A DNA stretch of 64,000 nt from [Pseudomonas] carboxydohydrogena (lineage in GTDB: Bacteria > Pseudomonadota > Alphaproteobacteria > Rhizobiales > Xanthobacteraceae): the NCBI RefSeq assembly GCF_029030725.1, contig NZ_CP113162.1, positions 2,850,501 to 2,914,500 on the forward strand, read 5' to 3'. Positions 27,331 through 36,326 of this stretch are shown here, piece after piece. The number at the start of each line of letters is the position of its first letter. Position 1 is the first letter of the stretch. The notes beneath the pieces are model-generated. The model ran no database searches. It was not told where the DNA came from and saw nothing but the letters and a program-made list of their open reading frames with translations. The position numbers and the translations under genes are program-made.

Positions 27331-28149
27331 TCAAATAGGCGCATTGGCATTAAAAACCGGCTTGTGGGAAAGGGCTTCCAAAAGGTGCCGATGCCGGGAC
27401 TGGCCAGCCGCCATCAGGATGCCGTGGGCCACTTCGGGGCCGTTGTAGCGAAGGTTTTCGCCGGTCAACTCGGTCATGGCCCCTCCCGCTTCGCTGATAA
27501 TCAGGTCGGCGGCGGCGATATCCCAGTCGCGGCTATGGCCGCCCGCAAAGGCGGCGTCGAGGGCCCCATTGGCGACACGGCACATCCGCAGCGCGAGCGA
27601 ACCGATCCTCGGATACCCGGCGGTGCCGCCCGAGATTTTCGCCACGCGATCGAGGATCGACTGCGGCGCGGCAATGCGCGTCAGATCGAGGTCGGTGCCG
27701 CGCGCGGCATTGATCGCACTGGCGTTGAGGGTCGCTCCCTTGCCGCGTTCGGCCAGATAGAATTCATCGCTCATCGGCGCATAGACACACCCGAGCACGG
27801 GAACTCCATGTTCGACCAGCGCGACGCTGATCGACCAGTCCTTGCGCTTGTTCAGGAACGCACGGGTGCCGTCGATCGGATCGACCACCCAGACGCGGGG
27901 CTTGTCGAGCCGTGCGAGATCGTCGGCGCTTTCCTCCGACAGCCAGCCGTAATCGGGGTTGAAAGAGCGCAACCGCTCCTCGAGGAAATGGTTGACCGCG
28001 ATATCGGCGTCGGAGACCGGCGACGAACCGCCCTTGATCCAGCTTTTCACATCGGTGCCGAACATTGCGGCCGCAAGCCGTCCGGCCTCGCGCAGCGAGC
28101 CTGCGAGAAGCGCCGCCTCGGCCGCAAGCTGGTCGTCAGCGCCCGGCAA
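27331..28149 (-). CDS. cysQ: Inositol monophosphatase family / 3'(2'),5'-bisphosphate nucleotidase
   Basis: This 272-residue metal-dependent phosphatase has the family metal ligands in WLSEES (Glu72-Glu73), DPIDGT (Asp90, Asp93) and WDIAAAD (Asp210). The order and length fit CysQ-type nucleotidases that recycle PAP/PAPS, but inositol-phosphatase activity cannot be excluded. The start is TTG 28149 with GAGGGG upstream; it lies 14 bases inside the pmbA end. It is followed after 41 bases by the DUF4170 gene. Confidence 0.86.
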   Translation of the reverse strand: MPGADDQLAAEAALLAGSLREAGRLAAAMFGTDVKSWIKGGSSPVSDADIAVNHFLEERLRSFNPDYGWLSEESADDLARLDKPRVWVVDPIDGTRAFLNKRKDWSISVALVEHGVPVLGCVYAPMSDEFYLAERGKGATLNASAINAARGTDLDLTRIAAPQSILDRVAKISGGTAGYPRIGSLALRMCRVANGALDAAFAGGHSRDWDIAAADLIISEAGGAMTELTGENLRYNGPEVAHGILMAAGQSRHRHLLEALSHKPVFNANAPI

Positions 28150-29557
28150 TCGTCAGCCCCTCGATCCGCACGGTCGGCGAGTTCACGCCATACTTGAAGA
28201 CGAGATCGTTCGCAGGCCGCATCGACTTGAAGATATCGAACAGATGCCCCGCAATCGTGACCTCGCTCACCGCATAAGTGAGTTTGCCGTTCTCGATCCA
28301 GAATCCCGAAGCGCCGCGGCTGTAATCGCCGGTGACGCCATTGACGCCCGAGCCGATCAGATCGGTGATGTAGAAACCTTCCTTGATGTCGGAGATCAAT
28401 TCTTCAGGCGTTACGTCACCGGGCTCGAGATGCAGATTGTAGGCACCGGGCGACGGCGATGACGAGACGCCACGGTGCGCATGGCCGGTCGTCGCCATGC
28501 CAAGCTCGCGCGCGGTCGCGCAATCCAGCAGCCATGTGGTCAGCACGCCCTCGTCCACGATGGCGCGCCGCTTTACCGTCACGCCTTCCGCATCGAAGGT
28601 CTGCGAGCGCAGGCCGCGCACCCGCAGCGGATCGTCGATGATGCGGATGCCGCCATCGAACAATTGCTGTCCGAGCTTGTCCTTGAGGAAGCTGGTCTTG
28701 CGCGCGACGGACGCGCCATTCGCGGCCCCGATCAGATGCCCGATCAGCGATCCCGCCACGCGCGGGTCGAACACCACCGGCGCCTTGCAGGTCGCAACCT
28801 TGCGCGGATTGACGCGGGCGACGGCGCGCTCGCCGGCGCTGCGCCCGATCTCGTGTGGCGCGGCGAGATCCGAGCCGTGGATGGCGGAGGTGAAATCGTA
28901 ATCGCGTTCCATTCCGGTGCCTTCGCCCGCGATCGCGGTCATCGAGAGCCCCTGACTCGAACGCAAGTAAGCGCCATGAAATCCGGTGCTGGTCACAAGA
29001 ACCATGCCGCCGATGCCGGACGAGGCCGATGCGCCGCTGGATTTGGTCACGCCTTTCACCGCAAGCCCGGCCTCCTCGGCCTCATGGGCCCGGCGTTCGA
29101 GTTCAGCGAGCGACGGCACGTCGCGGTCGAGCAGATCGAGGTTCGGAAAATCCTTCGCAAGCAGCGCCGGATCGGCAAGGCCCACGAATGCATCCTCCGG
29201 CGCGACCTTCGCCATCGCCACCGCGCGCGCGGCGAGCGTGGCAACATTGTCGCCGCTGATGTCGTTGGTGGAGACCACAGCCTGCCGCTTGCCGACCAGT
29301 ACCCGCAGGCCGACATCGTCACCCTCGGAACGCTCCGATTCCTCGACGCGCCCGTCGCGGATTTCGACGCCCTGCGACACGCCACGCACCGCCACCGCAT
29401 CGGCAGCATCCGCGCCCGCCTTTTTCGCGGCCTCGACGAGGCGCTGCGCGATATCGGTGAGCGCGCTCTGGTCGAGCAGATCGGAGACGGATGAAGATGA
29501 AGCGGCGCTGTTCGGGGAAGGGGAAGCCAAAGATGCTGCGTTTGGTGAAGAGTTCAC
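28136..29557 (-). CDS. pmbA: TldE/PmbA family metalloprotease subunit
   Basis: This 473-residue protein is of the TldD/TldE family; its C-terminus FYITDLIGSGVNGVTGDYSRGASGFWIENG is the conserved block (quoted here only as the segment ending near residue 440). It lacks the HExxxH zinc site of TldD, so it is the PmbA (TldE) partner. The pair acts on peptides such as microcin B17 precursor and CcdA. The start is GTG 29557 with AGGA upstream. A Ser/Ala-rich leader of about 25 residues precedes the domain. No tldD is in the window. Confidence 0.9.
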   Translation of the reverse strand: MNSSPNAASLASPSPNSAASSSSVSDLLDQSALTDIAQRLVEAAKKAGADAADAVAVRGVSQGVEIRDGRVEESERSEGDDVGLRVLVGKRQAVVSTNDISGDNVATLAARAVAMAKVAPEDAFVGLADPALLAKDFPNLDLLDRDVPSLAELERRAHEAEEAGLAVKGVTKSSGASASSGIGGMVLVTSTGFHGAYLRSSQGLSMTAIAGEGTGMERDYDFTSAIHGSDLAAPHEIGRSAGERAVARVNPRKVATCKAPVVFDPRVAGSLIGHLIGAANGASVARKTSFLKDKLGQQLFDGGIRIIDDPLRVRGLRSQTFDAEGVTVKRRAIVDEGVLTTWLLDCATARELGMATTGHAHRGVSSSPSPGAYNLHLEPGDVTPEELISDIKEGFYITDLIGSGVNGVTGDYSRGASGFWIENGKLTYAVSEVTIAGHLFDIFKSMRPANDLVFKYGVNSPTVRIEGLTIAGR

Positions 29558-29826
29558 GAACGAAATCCTGCCGCTTGGGTTGACACGCGTTAGGGATGGA
29601 GATGTGCCTGTTTGGCGCGGACTGCAAGCATTCCATCGCAGAACTTACAATATTTCTCGAAAGCGCAAGGTCTCGTCAATCATGTCGGCCAACCTCTTAT
29701 CAAGCATGCGAATCGAAGCGATGCGCGCAACATCCGATTAACCAGCCTTCTTAAGCGAATTCGGAGCCGCGCCTGACATTCTCCCCGCATCGACCGGGAA
29801 CATAATCCCGGCGGGGAGATAAGAAC

Positions 29827-30360
29827 GTGAGGCGTCAATACGGACTAAGCGGGACTCAACCCGCATCCGGGTCGAGCCGCGATCTGCGGCTCGACCCTCT
29901 TTCCCTGCCAGCCCGTTTCGAGGCGCGCGACGGCCGCGCCGACGGCGGATCGCGGCAGATCGAAATCAACCAAGAGCGCGTCGTGGTGCGCCGCATGGTG
30001 CGCGGCATGCGCATGACGCTGCAATTGCGGGTACCGGAATTCCTCGGCATCGCGCGGCGGCAGACCGAGGACGCAGAAGCCCTCGTGCTGATCCATCGCG
30101 ATCCCTCTCTGTCCGTACCGCTGCTTCTGACCACCGATGCCGATGAGATCGAACGGCAATGGCCGGTGTGGAGCGACGTGCTGGCATTGCCGCAGGTCGA
30201 GGACGAAGGCGAATCCGCGGGCGAACCCGCGCCGCGCCGCCGCCGTCACAACGTCATCCGCATCCGCAGGCCGCGCTTTCTCACGCGCCGCAAGGCGGGA
30301 CGTCCGGCATCGGAGCCGACCATGCATCGCGGCGAACGCGAAATCATCGCCCGGAATTGA
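29827..30360 (+). CDS. Conserved hypothetical protein (possibly DUF6101)
   Basis: The 177-residue soluble protein has a central segment IEINQERVVVRRMVRGMRM followed by LRVPEFLGIARR and a C-terminus rich in arginine (RRRRHNVIRIRRPR). It resembles the short DUF6101-type proteins of Bradyrhizobium, but I hold that loosely. GTG 29827 follows a clear GGGGAG ribosome site. It is divergent from pmbA and convergent with ubiA; no catalytic residues are evident. Confidence 0.68.
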   Translation: MRRQYGLSGTQPASGSSRDLRLDPLSLPARFEARDGRADGGSRQIEINQERVVVRRMVRGMRMTLQLRVPEFLGIARRQTEDAEALVLIHRDPSLSVPLLLTTDADEIERQWPVWSDVLALPQVEDEGESAGEPAPRRRRHNVIRIRRPRFLTRRKAGRPASEPTMHRGEREIIARN

Positions 30361-30375
30361 AAAAGGGAGGCGGAC

Positions 30376-31311
30376 CTAACTCCAGGTCCGCACCAGCGCG
30401 TCGATCACAAGGCCCGCGAACAGCAGCAGACCGGCATCGCGATTGCCGCGAAACAGGCGCAGGCACAGCGGCGAATCCGCAATGCGCAGACGGATGATTT
30501 GCGACGACAGATGCGCCGCGAACGCCGCCAATCCCAACCAGGCGAGCAAGCCCGCACCCGCCGACCACAGCGCGACACCGATCAGGGCTACAGCCAGCGC
30601 ATAGAACAACGCGAGCCAGCTTCGCGTATTTTTCCCGAACAGCAGCGCGGTCGATTTCACGCCGATCAGCGCATCATCCTCGGTGTCCTGATGGGCATAG
30701 ATCGTGTCGTAGCCGATCACCCAGGCGATCGAACCCGCATAGAGCCATAATGCGGCGGCATCGATCCGCGCCAGGATCACCGCAAAGCCCATCAGCGCGC
30801 CCCACGAAAACGCAAGGCCGAGCACCGCCTGCGGCCAGTAGGTGATGCGCTTCATGAAAGGATAGACCGCAACCACGATCAACGACGCGATACCCGTCGC
30901 CACCGCGAACCAGTTGAACTGCAACAGCACGCCAAGGCCGGTCAGCAATTGCAGCGCGAGAAACACCGCAGCCTGCTTCGCCGTCACCTGTCCCGCGGGA
31001 ATGGGGCGCGAGCGCGTCCGCTCGACCTTCGCATCCAGATCGCGGTCGGTGATGTCGTTCCATGTGCAGCCCGCGCCACGCATCACCAGCGCGCCGACGG
31101 CGAACAGGATCAGCGTTGAGGGCAGATGCGAGAGATCGTCCGCGACACCGGCCGCGAGCGCCGCCGACCACAGGCACGGCATCAGCAACAGCCACGTCCC
31201 GATCGGCCGGTCCATCCGCGCCAGCCGCAGATAGGGCCGCGCCCACAACGGCGCATAGGTATCGACCCAATTCGCCGTCGCATCGGCCACGGGCGCGCTG
31301 AAATCGGTCAT
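30376..31311 (-). CDS. ubiA: 4-hydroxybenzoate polyprenyltransferase
   Basis: This multi-pass inner-membrane enzyme (311 residues from ATG 31311) attaches the polyprenyl chain to 4-hydroxybenzoate in ubiquinone synthesis. It has about eight hydrophobic segments, the first prenyl-diphosphate motif in WNDITDRDLDAKVERTRSRP, and the second Asp-rich motif in GYDTIYAHQDTEDD. An upstream in-frame ATG at 31326 adds only MVSSP and is less likely. It is convergent with the small gene at 29.8-30.4 kb. Confidence 0.94.
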   Translation of the reverse strand: MTDFSAPVADATANWVDTYAPLWARPYLRLARMDRPIGTWLLLMPCLWSAALAAGVADDLSHLPSTLILFAVGALVMRGAGCTWNDITDRDLDAKVERTRSRPIPAGQVTAKQAAVFLALQLLTGLGVLLQFNWFAVATGIASLIVVAVYPFMKRITYWPQAVLGLAFSWGALMGFAVILARIDAAALWLYAGSIAWVIGYDTIYAHQDTEDDALIGVKSTALLFGKNTRSWLALFYALAVALIGVALWSAGAGLLAWLGLAAFAAHLSSQIIRLRIADSPLCLRLFRGNRDAGLLLFAGLVIDALVRTWS

Positions 31312-31350
31312 GGGAGATGAAACCATCCGGCCCGGGAGGCCGATGAGAGC

Positions 31351-32064
31351 CTAGCGCGCCAGCACATTGCCGCTCAGGGTGTCGAAGGTGGAGCCGCCGT
31401 TGCGCTTGGTCGGCTTCGCCTCAGGCAATTCAGTGGTAGCGCCGAGCGCTTCGCTGAGGCTCATCGCCCCTCCTCCGCGCGGTGCGTGAGCCTGCTGCTC
31501 GGCGGCATTACAGACCTTCACGCGCATCTGCTCGGTGCCCTTGTGGCCCTGAGCCATCTGCTGAGCGACCTGAGCGGGAATGCCGCAGCGCTGCGAGTTG
31601 GCCTTGATGTAATTGATCATCTTGACTTCTGACTGCGCGAAGGCGCCAATCGCCTTGCAGGCCTCGCTCGCGGGCGCCTTGCGCTTGCCGAGCGCCTTGA
31701 TGACCTCGGCGCGCTTTTCGGCCTCCTGCTTCAGCGGCGTGAAGCCCTTCATGCAATCCGCCTGATTGCCGCCACCCGGCCCGGCCGCTGACGGAGATTC
31801 GGCCGGCGCGGAGAATCCCTGCCCCATCGGGGCCACGCCCTGAGACGGAAATGCGAGCGGCGTGTTCATCGGCTTCATCGGCGCGTTGCCGCTGATCGGC
31901 GGGAATGCACTCGTATTCGCCTGCTGCGGCGCGGGCGCGGCCGCCTGTCCCGGCAACGGAGCTGGGAATGCCATCTGCGCGGACGCAGGCGCTGATCCAA
32001 CCGAGGCAAGCGCGCAGGCCGAGACGACGGCCAATGTCCAACGCGGCAAGCAAGATGAGATCAC
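31351..32064 (-). CDS. Secreted four-cysteine protein of unknown function
   Basis: The 237-residue product has a signal peptide (TLAVVSACALASVGSAPASAQ, cleavage near residue 30), a Pro/Ala/Gln-rich linker (about 31-100), and a helical C-terminal half with exactly four cysteines (DCMKGF, EACKAI, QRCGIP, KVCNAA), as would suit two disulfides in the periplasm. GTG 32064 is preceded by GGAGGA. I do not recognise a family. It lies 24 bases upstream of the ubiA frame in the same direction. Confidence 0.75.
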   Translation of the reverse strand: MISSCLPRWTLAVVSACALASVGSAPASAQMAFPAPLPGQAAAPAPQQANTSAFPPISGNAPMKPMNTPLAFPSQGVAPMGQGFSAPAESPSAAGPGGGNQADCMKGFTPLKQEAEKRAEVIKALGKRKAPASEACKAIGAFAQSEVKMINYIKANSQRCGIPAQVAQQMAQGHKGTEQMRVKVCNAAEQQAHAPRGGGAMSLSEALGATTELPEAKPTKRNGGSTFDTLSGNVLAR

Positions 32065-32236
32065 GGCATTCCTCCGGCTGCGGCTTTCGCCTGCGCCTGC
32101 TTTTACGATTCCGGGTCAGCCTTAACAACCCGCCGAATCAGGCAATAGCGCGGCGCTTGGGCGCATTTGACCCCCGTTTCGGTGAATTCGGCGGGTTTTC
32201 TCGCCCGGTTCCATGCTCTAAAACACCGGCGGTTTG

Positions 32237-33004
32237 ATGATGCAGCGCGATTTCAAAAGCCCCCGCCTGTTCGTGGATGCGCCGCTCGATGCGGGCGGCC
32301 GCATCGCGCTCGAACGCGAGCAGGGCCATTATCTCGGCAACGTGCTGCGGCTCGGGGCCGGTGACAGCATTCTGGTGTTCAACGGCCATGACGGCGAATG
32401 GCGCGCGCAGATCGAAGGCCGCAAGCGCCCCGAACATCTCGCCTTGACCGAACAGACCCGGCCGCAGGAGACGCCCTGCGACCTGCATCTCTTGTTCGCG
32501 CCGCTCAAGCACGCCCGGCTCGACTACATGGTGCAGAAGGCCGTGGAGATGGGCGCAAGCCTGCTCGCGCCGACGCTCACGCAATTCACGCAGGTCTCCC
32601 GCGTCAACACGGAGCGGATGCGCGCCAACGCGATCGAGGCCGCCGAGCAATGCGGCATCCTCAACCTGCCCGGAATCGATGAGCCGCAGCCGCTCGCGCG
32701 CCGCCTTTCGGAGCGCGACGGCCAGCGCCTGCTGATTTTCTGCGACGAGGCCGCGCCGCAAGCCGATCCGCTTGCAGCCTTGGGGGCGGAGGCAGGCAAG
32801 ATAAAAGGCCTCGACGTGCTGATCGGGCCGGAGGGCGGCTTTTCGGAGGAGGAGCGCGCGTTGCTGCTGCGCCAGCCCCGCCTGGTGCGCCTTTCGCTCG
32901 GCCCGCGCATCCTGCGGGCCGATACCGCCGCCGTGGCCGCGCTGGCGCTGGTTCAGGCCGCGCTGGGCGACTGGAGACAGCCCGAAGGGGCGGATTCCCG
33001 TTAA
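32237..33004 (+). CDS. rsmE: 16S rRNA (uracil-1498 N3) methyltransferase
   Basis: This 255-residue SPOUT-class enzyme has an N-terminal PUA-like domain with GHYLGNVLRL, then KPAV-type segment MVQKAVEMGAS, and the knotted SAM site with LIGPEGGFSEEE and RLSLGPRILRADTA. It methylates U1498 of 16S rRNA. ATG 32237 is the first of two adjacent ATGs. It is divergent from the four-cysteine protein gene and precedes hisZ by 79 bases. Confidence 0.94.
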   Translation: MMQRDFKSPRLFVDAPLDAGGRIALEREQGHYLGNVLRLGAGDSILVFNGHDGEWRAQIEGRKRPEHLALTEQTRPQETPCDLHLLFAPLKHARLDYMVQKAVEMGASLLAPTLTQFTQVSRVNTERMRANAIEAAEQCGILNLPGIDEPQPLARRLSERDGQRLLIFCDEAAPQADPLAALGAEAGKIKGLDVLIGPEGGFSEEERALLLRQPRLVRLSLGPRILRADTAAVAALALVQAALGDWRQPEGADSR

Positions 33005-33083
33005 GGCACTTTGAGTTTCCCCATCGAAACCCGGGCCTTACCGTGTTAAACGGCTGCAAAATTGATCGTTTACGGACTTTCCG

Positions 33084-34223
33084 ATGAATACCGCTCCCAC
33101 CTCGCCCGTGACCGGGTCCGCCGCCCGGGCGGATGCCCTGCTGTCGGCGTTCGCAGGCGCCGGCTACGAGCAGGCCGCGCCCGCGATCCTGCAACCGGCC
33201 GAGCCGTTCCTCGACCTGTCCGGCGAGGACATCCGCAAGAGCCTGTACCTCACCACCGATCCGAACGGCGAGGACCTGTGCCTGCGCCCCGACCTCACCA
33301 TCCCGGTCGCCCGCGACTACCTGGCCTCGCGCCGCGCGGGCCAGCCGGGAAATTTCTATTATCTCGGCCCGGTGTTCCGCTTTCGCGGCGGCAAGCCCAG
33401 CGAATTCATGCAGGCAGGCGTCGAATCCTTCGGACGCAGCGACCGCACGGCAGCCGATGCCGAGATGATGGCGCTGGCGCTCGAGGCGACCTCCGCTTTC
33501 GGTGTCCGCGATCTCGATATTCGCAGCGGCGACGCGGCGCTGTTCATGGCGCTGATCGATGCACTCAAGCTCGCGCCGGTGTGGCGGCGGCGGCTGGTGA
33601 AATGCTTCAACCGCAAGACCAGCATCACCGCCGAGGTCGAGAACCTGACGCAGGGCGCGGGGGCGAGCGACTATGAAGGCGTACTCGCGGCGCTCGCGGG
33701 CTCCGACCGCAAGGCGGCGCTGGCGCTCGTCACCGATCTGATGTCGATCGCGGGCACCGAGAATGTCGGCGGCCGCACCACCGCCGAGATCGCCGACCGC
33801 TTCCTCGAGCAATCGACCCTGAAGGGCGGCACGCTGCCGCGCGAGACGCTGACGCTGATCGAGCGCTTCCTGACCATTGCGGGCGAGCCCGACGAGGCGC
33901 TGGCGCAATTGCGCAACCTCACCGCCGACGCCGGGATCAATATCAACACGGCGCTCGACGAGTTCGAGAGCCGCATCGGCTTCATGGCGGCGCGCGGCAT
34001 CGACACCGGCAGAATCGCGTTCGCGACATCCTTCGGGCGCGGCCTCGATTACTACACCGGCTTCGAGTTCGAGATCAGGCGCAGCAACAATGGCGGCGAA
34101 CCGCTGGTCGGCGGCGGCCGTTATGACGATTTGCTGACGCGGCTCGGCTCTGCTTCTCCCATTCCCGCCGTCGGATTCTCGATCTGGATCGACGCGCTCG
34201 CCAAGGCGGGAGACGCCGCATGA
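33084..34223 (+). CDS. hisZ: ATP phosphoribosyltransferase regulatory subunit
   Basis: The 379-residue protein is a catalytically dead histidyl-tRNA synthetase-like (class II) protein: [17 protein letters not shown], the motif 2-like [14 protein letters not shown], and motif 3-like [12 protein letters not shown] are visible, but no anticodon domain follows. HisZ binds HisG and gives histidine feedback control. Its stop overlaps the hisG start by four bases (ATGA), supporting one-to-one synthesis. Confidence 0.92.
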   Translation: MNTAPTSPVTGSAARADALLSAFAGAGYEQAAPAILQPAEPFLDLSGEDIRKSLYLTTDPNGEDLCLRPDLTIPVARDYLASRRAGQPGNFYYLGPVFRFRGGKPSEFMQAGVESFGRSDRTAADAEMMALALEATSAFGVRDLDIRSGDAALFMALIDALKLAPVWRRRLVKCFNRKTSITAEVENLTQGAGASDYEGVLAALAGSDRKAALALVTDLMSIAGTENVGGRTTAEIADRFLEQSTLKGGTLPRETLTLIERFLTIAGEPDEALAQLRNLTADAGININTALDEFESRIGFMAARGIDTGRIAFATSFGRGLDYYTGFEFEIRRSNNGGEPLVGGGRYDDLLTRLGSASPIPAVGFSIWIDALAKAGDAA

Positions 34224-35197
34224 GCAATCCGTTCGTTCTCGCAGTCCCCTCCAAGGGCAGGCTTCAGGAAAACGCCGACGCGTTCTTCGCCCGCGCGGGT
34301 CTTACGCTCGCCAAGCCGCGCGGCGCGCGCGACTATCGCGGCACCATCGTGAGCCTCGACAACGTCGAGATCGCCTATCTCTCCGCCAGCGAGATCGCGG
34401 CGCAACTCGCGCGCGGGCAAATCCACCTCGGCATCACTGGCGAGGATCTGATCCGCGAAAGCATCGCCGACGCCGACAGGCGCGTGATGCTGATCGAGTC
34501 TCTCGGCTTCGGCAGCGCCAATGTGGTGGTCGCCGTGCCGCAGGCGTGGATCGATGTGCGTACCATGGCCGACCTCGACGACGTCGCAACCTCGTTCCGC
34601 GTCAAGCACAACCGCCGCATGCGGGTTGCTACCAAATACATCAACCTGACGCGCCACTTCTTCGCGCTGCACGGCATCGTCGATTATCGCATCGTCGAGA
34701 GCGCGGGTGCGACCGAAGGCGCACCCGCGAGCGGTGCAGCCGAACTGATTGTCGACATCACCACGACCGGCGCGACGCTGGCCGCCAACGGCCTGAAGGT
34801 GCTCGACGACGGCACGATGCTGCGCAGTCAGGCCAATCTCGTCGCCTCCCGCGCCGCCGACTGGACCGCGGAGGCGCGCGAAACCGCGCGCGTCATTCTC
34901 GATCATATTGCCGCCCGCGCCCGCGCCGCGAAATACAAGGAAGTCCGCACCCGGCTCGCCAATTGCGACGATGCGTTGCTGACCGAGATTCACGACCGCT
35001 TCGGCGCCGTCGCACCGTTCGGCGGTCCCGCATCGTCCGGCATCCTGACGCTGCACTGCCCGCCCGCGCAGCTTTACCCGCTCGGCAGCCTGTTGCGCGC
35101 GCGCGGCGCGGACACGGTCAGCATCGGCTCGCTCGATTACGTGATGGCCCGCGACAATCCGTTGTTTTCGCGGCTCGAAGCCTTTCTCGGAACATGA
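34220..35197 (+). CDS. hisG: ATP phosphoribosyltransferase, catalytic subunit with C-terminal extension
   Basis: This enzyme makes phosphoribosyl-ATP, the first step of histidine synthesis. The two-lobed catalytic part covers about residues 1-215 with [10 protein letters not shown] and the PRPP loop [18 protein letters not shown] (175-192). Unlike the short HisG usually paired with HisZ, it continues for about 100 more residues (225-325) including [19 protein letters not shown], a region that looks like the regulatory domain of long-form HisG. The extended form with HisZ is, as I recall, shared by Bradyrhizobium relatives. Confidence 0.92.
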   Translation: MSNPFVLAVPSKGRLQENADAFFARAGLTLAKPRGARDYRGTIVSLDNVEIAYLSASEIAAQLARGQIHLGITGEDLIRESIADADRRVMLIESLGFGSANVVVAVPQAWIDVRTMADLDDVATSFRVKHNRRMRVATKYINLTRHFFALHGIVDYRIVESAGATEGAPASGAAELIVDITTTGATLAANGLKVLDDGTMLRSQANLVASRAADWTAEARETARVILDHIAARARAAKYKEVRTRLANCDDALLTEIHDRFGAVAPFGGPASSGILTLHCPPAQLYPLGSLLRARGADTVSIGSLDYVMARDNPLFSRLEAFLGT

Positions 35198-35276
35198 GAC
35201 GCGACATGACTGCCCCTTGGCGAAACTCTCTTGCCGTCGCCATATCGGGGTTGGCTCTTTCGAGGAATTGATATTC

Positions 35277-36326
35277 ATGCCCGGCTCCGAGGTTCCAGCC
35301 TCCATTCGCGAGAGACTTCCCGTCACCACGCGCGGGCTGTCCATCGTGGTGCCCTTGCTCAACGAGGCACCGGGCCTTGCAGCGCTGCACGATCGCATCT
35401 CCACATTCGCGCTCAAGCTGAAGCAGCGCTACGGCCTGCCCTGCGAGGCGATCTATGTCGACGACGGCTCGACCGACGCCACGCTGACGGTGGCGCGCGA
35501 CCTGCCCGCCGACAGTCTCGACGTGCAAACGGTGTCGCTGTCGCGCAATTTCGGCAAGGAGGCGGCGCTGATGGCGGGCCTCGACCATGCCCGCTTGGGC
35601 GCGGTACTGTTCATGGATGGCGACGGCCAGCACTCGCCGGATCTCGCCGAGCAACTGGTGCGTCACTGGATCGAGGGCGGCTATGATGTCGTCTACACCG
35701 CCAAGGCGCATCGCCAGAACGAGTCGGTGTTGCGCCGTTTCGCAGTTCACAATTTCTATTCGCTGGTGAACTGGGGCGCGCGCCAGAAAATTCCCGAGGA
35801 TGCAGGGGACTTCCGCCTGCTGTCGCCGCGCGCGGCGCAGGCCTTGCGGATGATGCCGGAACGCAACCGCTTCTTCAAAGGCCTCACAAGCTGGATCGGC
35901 TTCCGCCAGATGCGGGTCGATTACGAGCCCGAGCCGCGCGCCTTCGGCACCACCACCTTCAACACGAGGCGCTTGCTCGGCCTGTCGATCGAAGGTCTGA
36001 CCTCGTTCTCGGTCGCACCATTGCGGGTGGCGAGCCTGCTCGGCGTGCTGATCGCCTTCTTTGCGCTCCTGTTCGGCCTCTCGATCATGTGGGAGACGCT
36101 GACGACCGGAAAATCGGTTCCGGGCTATCCCTCTCTCGTCGTCGGCATGATGACGCTGGGTGGCGTGCAGTTGATCGTGATCGGCGTGCTCGGCGAGTAT
36201 ATCGGCAAGATCCTGTCCGAGTTGAAAGCCCGGCCGATCTATTTCGTCGCCGAGCAATCGCTGCGCACCACAAGCGGCCATGTGGAAGCCGCCGAGACAC
36301 CCTCGCGCACGGCGGACCCGGTGTGA
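35277..36326 (+). CDS. Polyprenyl-phosphate-type family 2 glycosyltransferase
   Basis: The 349-residue protein has a GT-A catalytic domain with VVPLLNE (24-30), VDDGSTD (61-67) and the metal motif DGDGQHSPD (from residue 114), then two membrane helices near 241-270 and 282-306. This is the layout of DPM/ArnC/GtrB/FlmF2 enzymes that transfer a sugar from a nucleotide donor to a polyprenyl phosphate at the inner membrane. ATG 35277 has GAGGAA upstream. Its stop overlaps the next gene by four bases, which encodes a YdjC-family deacetylase, so the lipid-linked sugar is probably an N-acetylhexosamine (inference). Confidence 0.88.
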   Translation: MPGSEVPASIRERLPVTTRGLSIVVPLLNEAPGLAALHDRISTFALKLKQRYGLPCEAIYVDDGSTDATLTVARDLPADSLDVQTVSLSRNFGKEAALMAGLDHARLGAVLFMDGDGQHSPDLAEQLVRHWIEGGYDVVYTAKAHRQNESVLRRFAVHNFYSLVNWGARQKIPEDAGDFRLLSPRAAQALRMMPERNRFFKGLTSWIGFRQMRVDYEPEPRAFGTTTFNTRRLLGLSIEGLTSFSVAPLRVASLLGVLIAFFALLFGLSIMWETLTTGKSVPGYPSLVVGMMTLGGVQLIVIGVLGEYIGKILSELKARPIYFVAEQSLRTTSGHVEAAETPSRTADPV

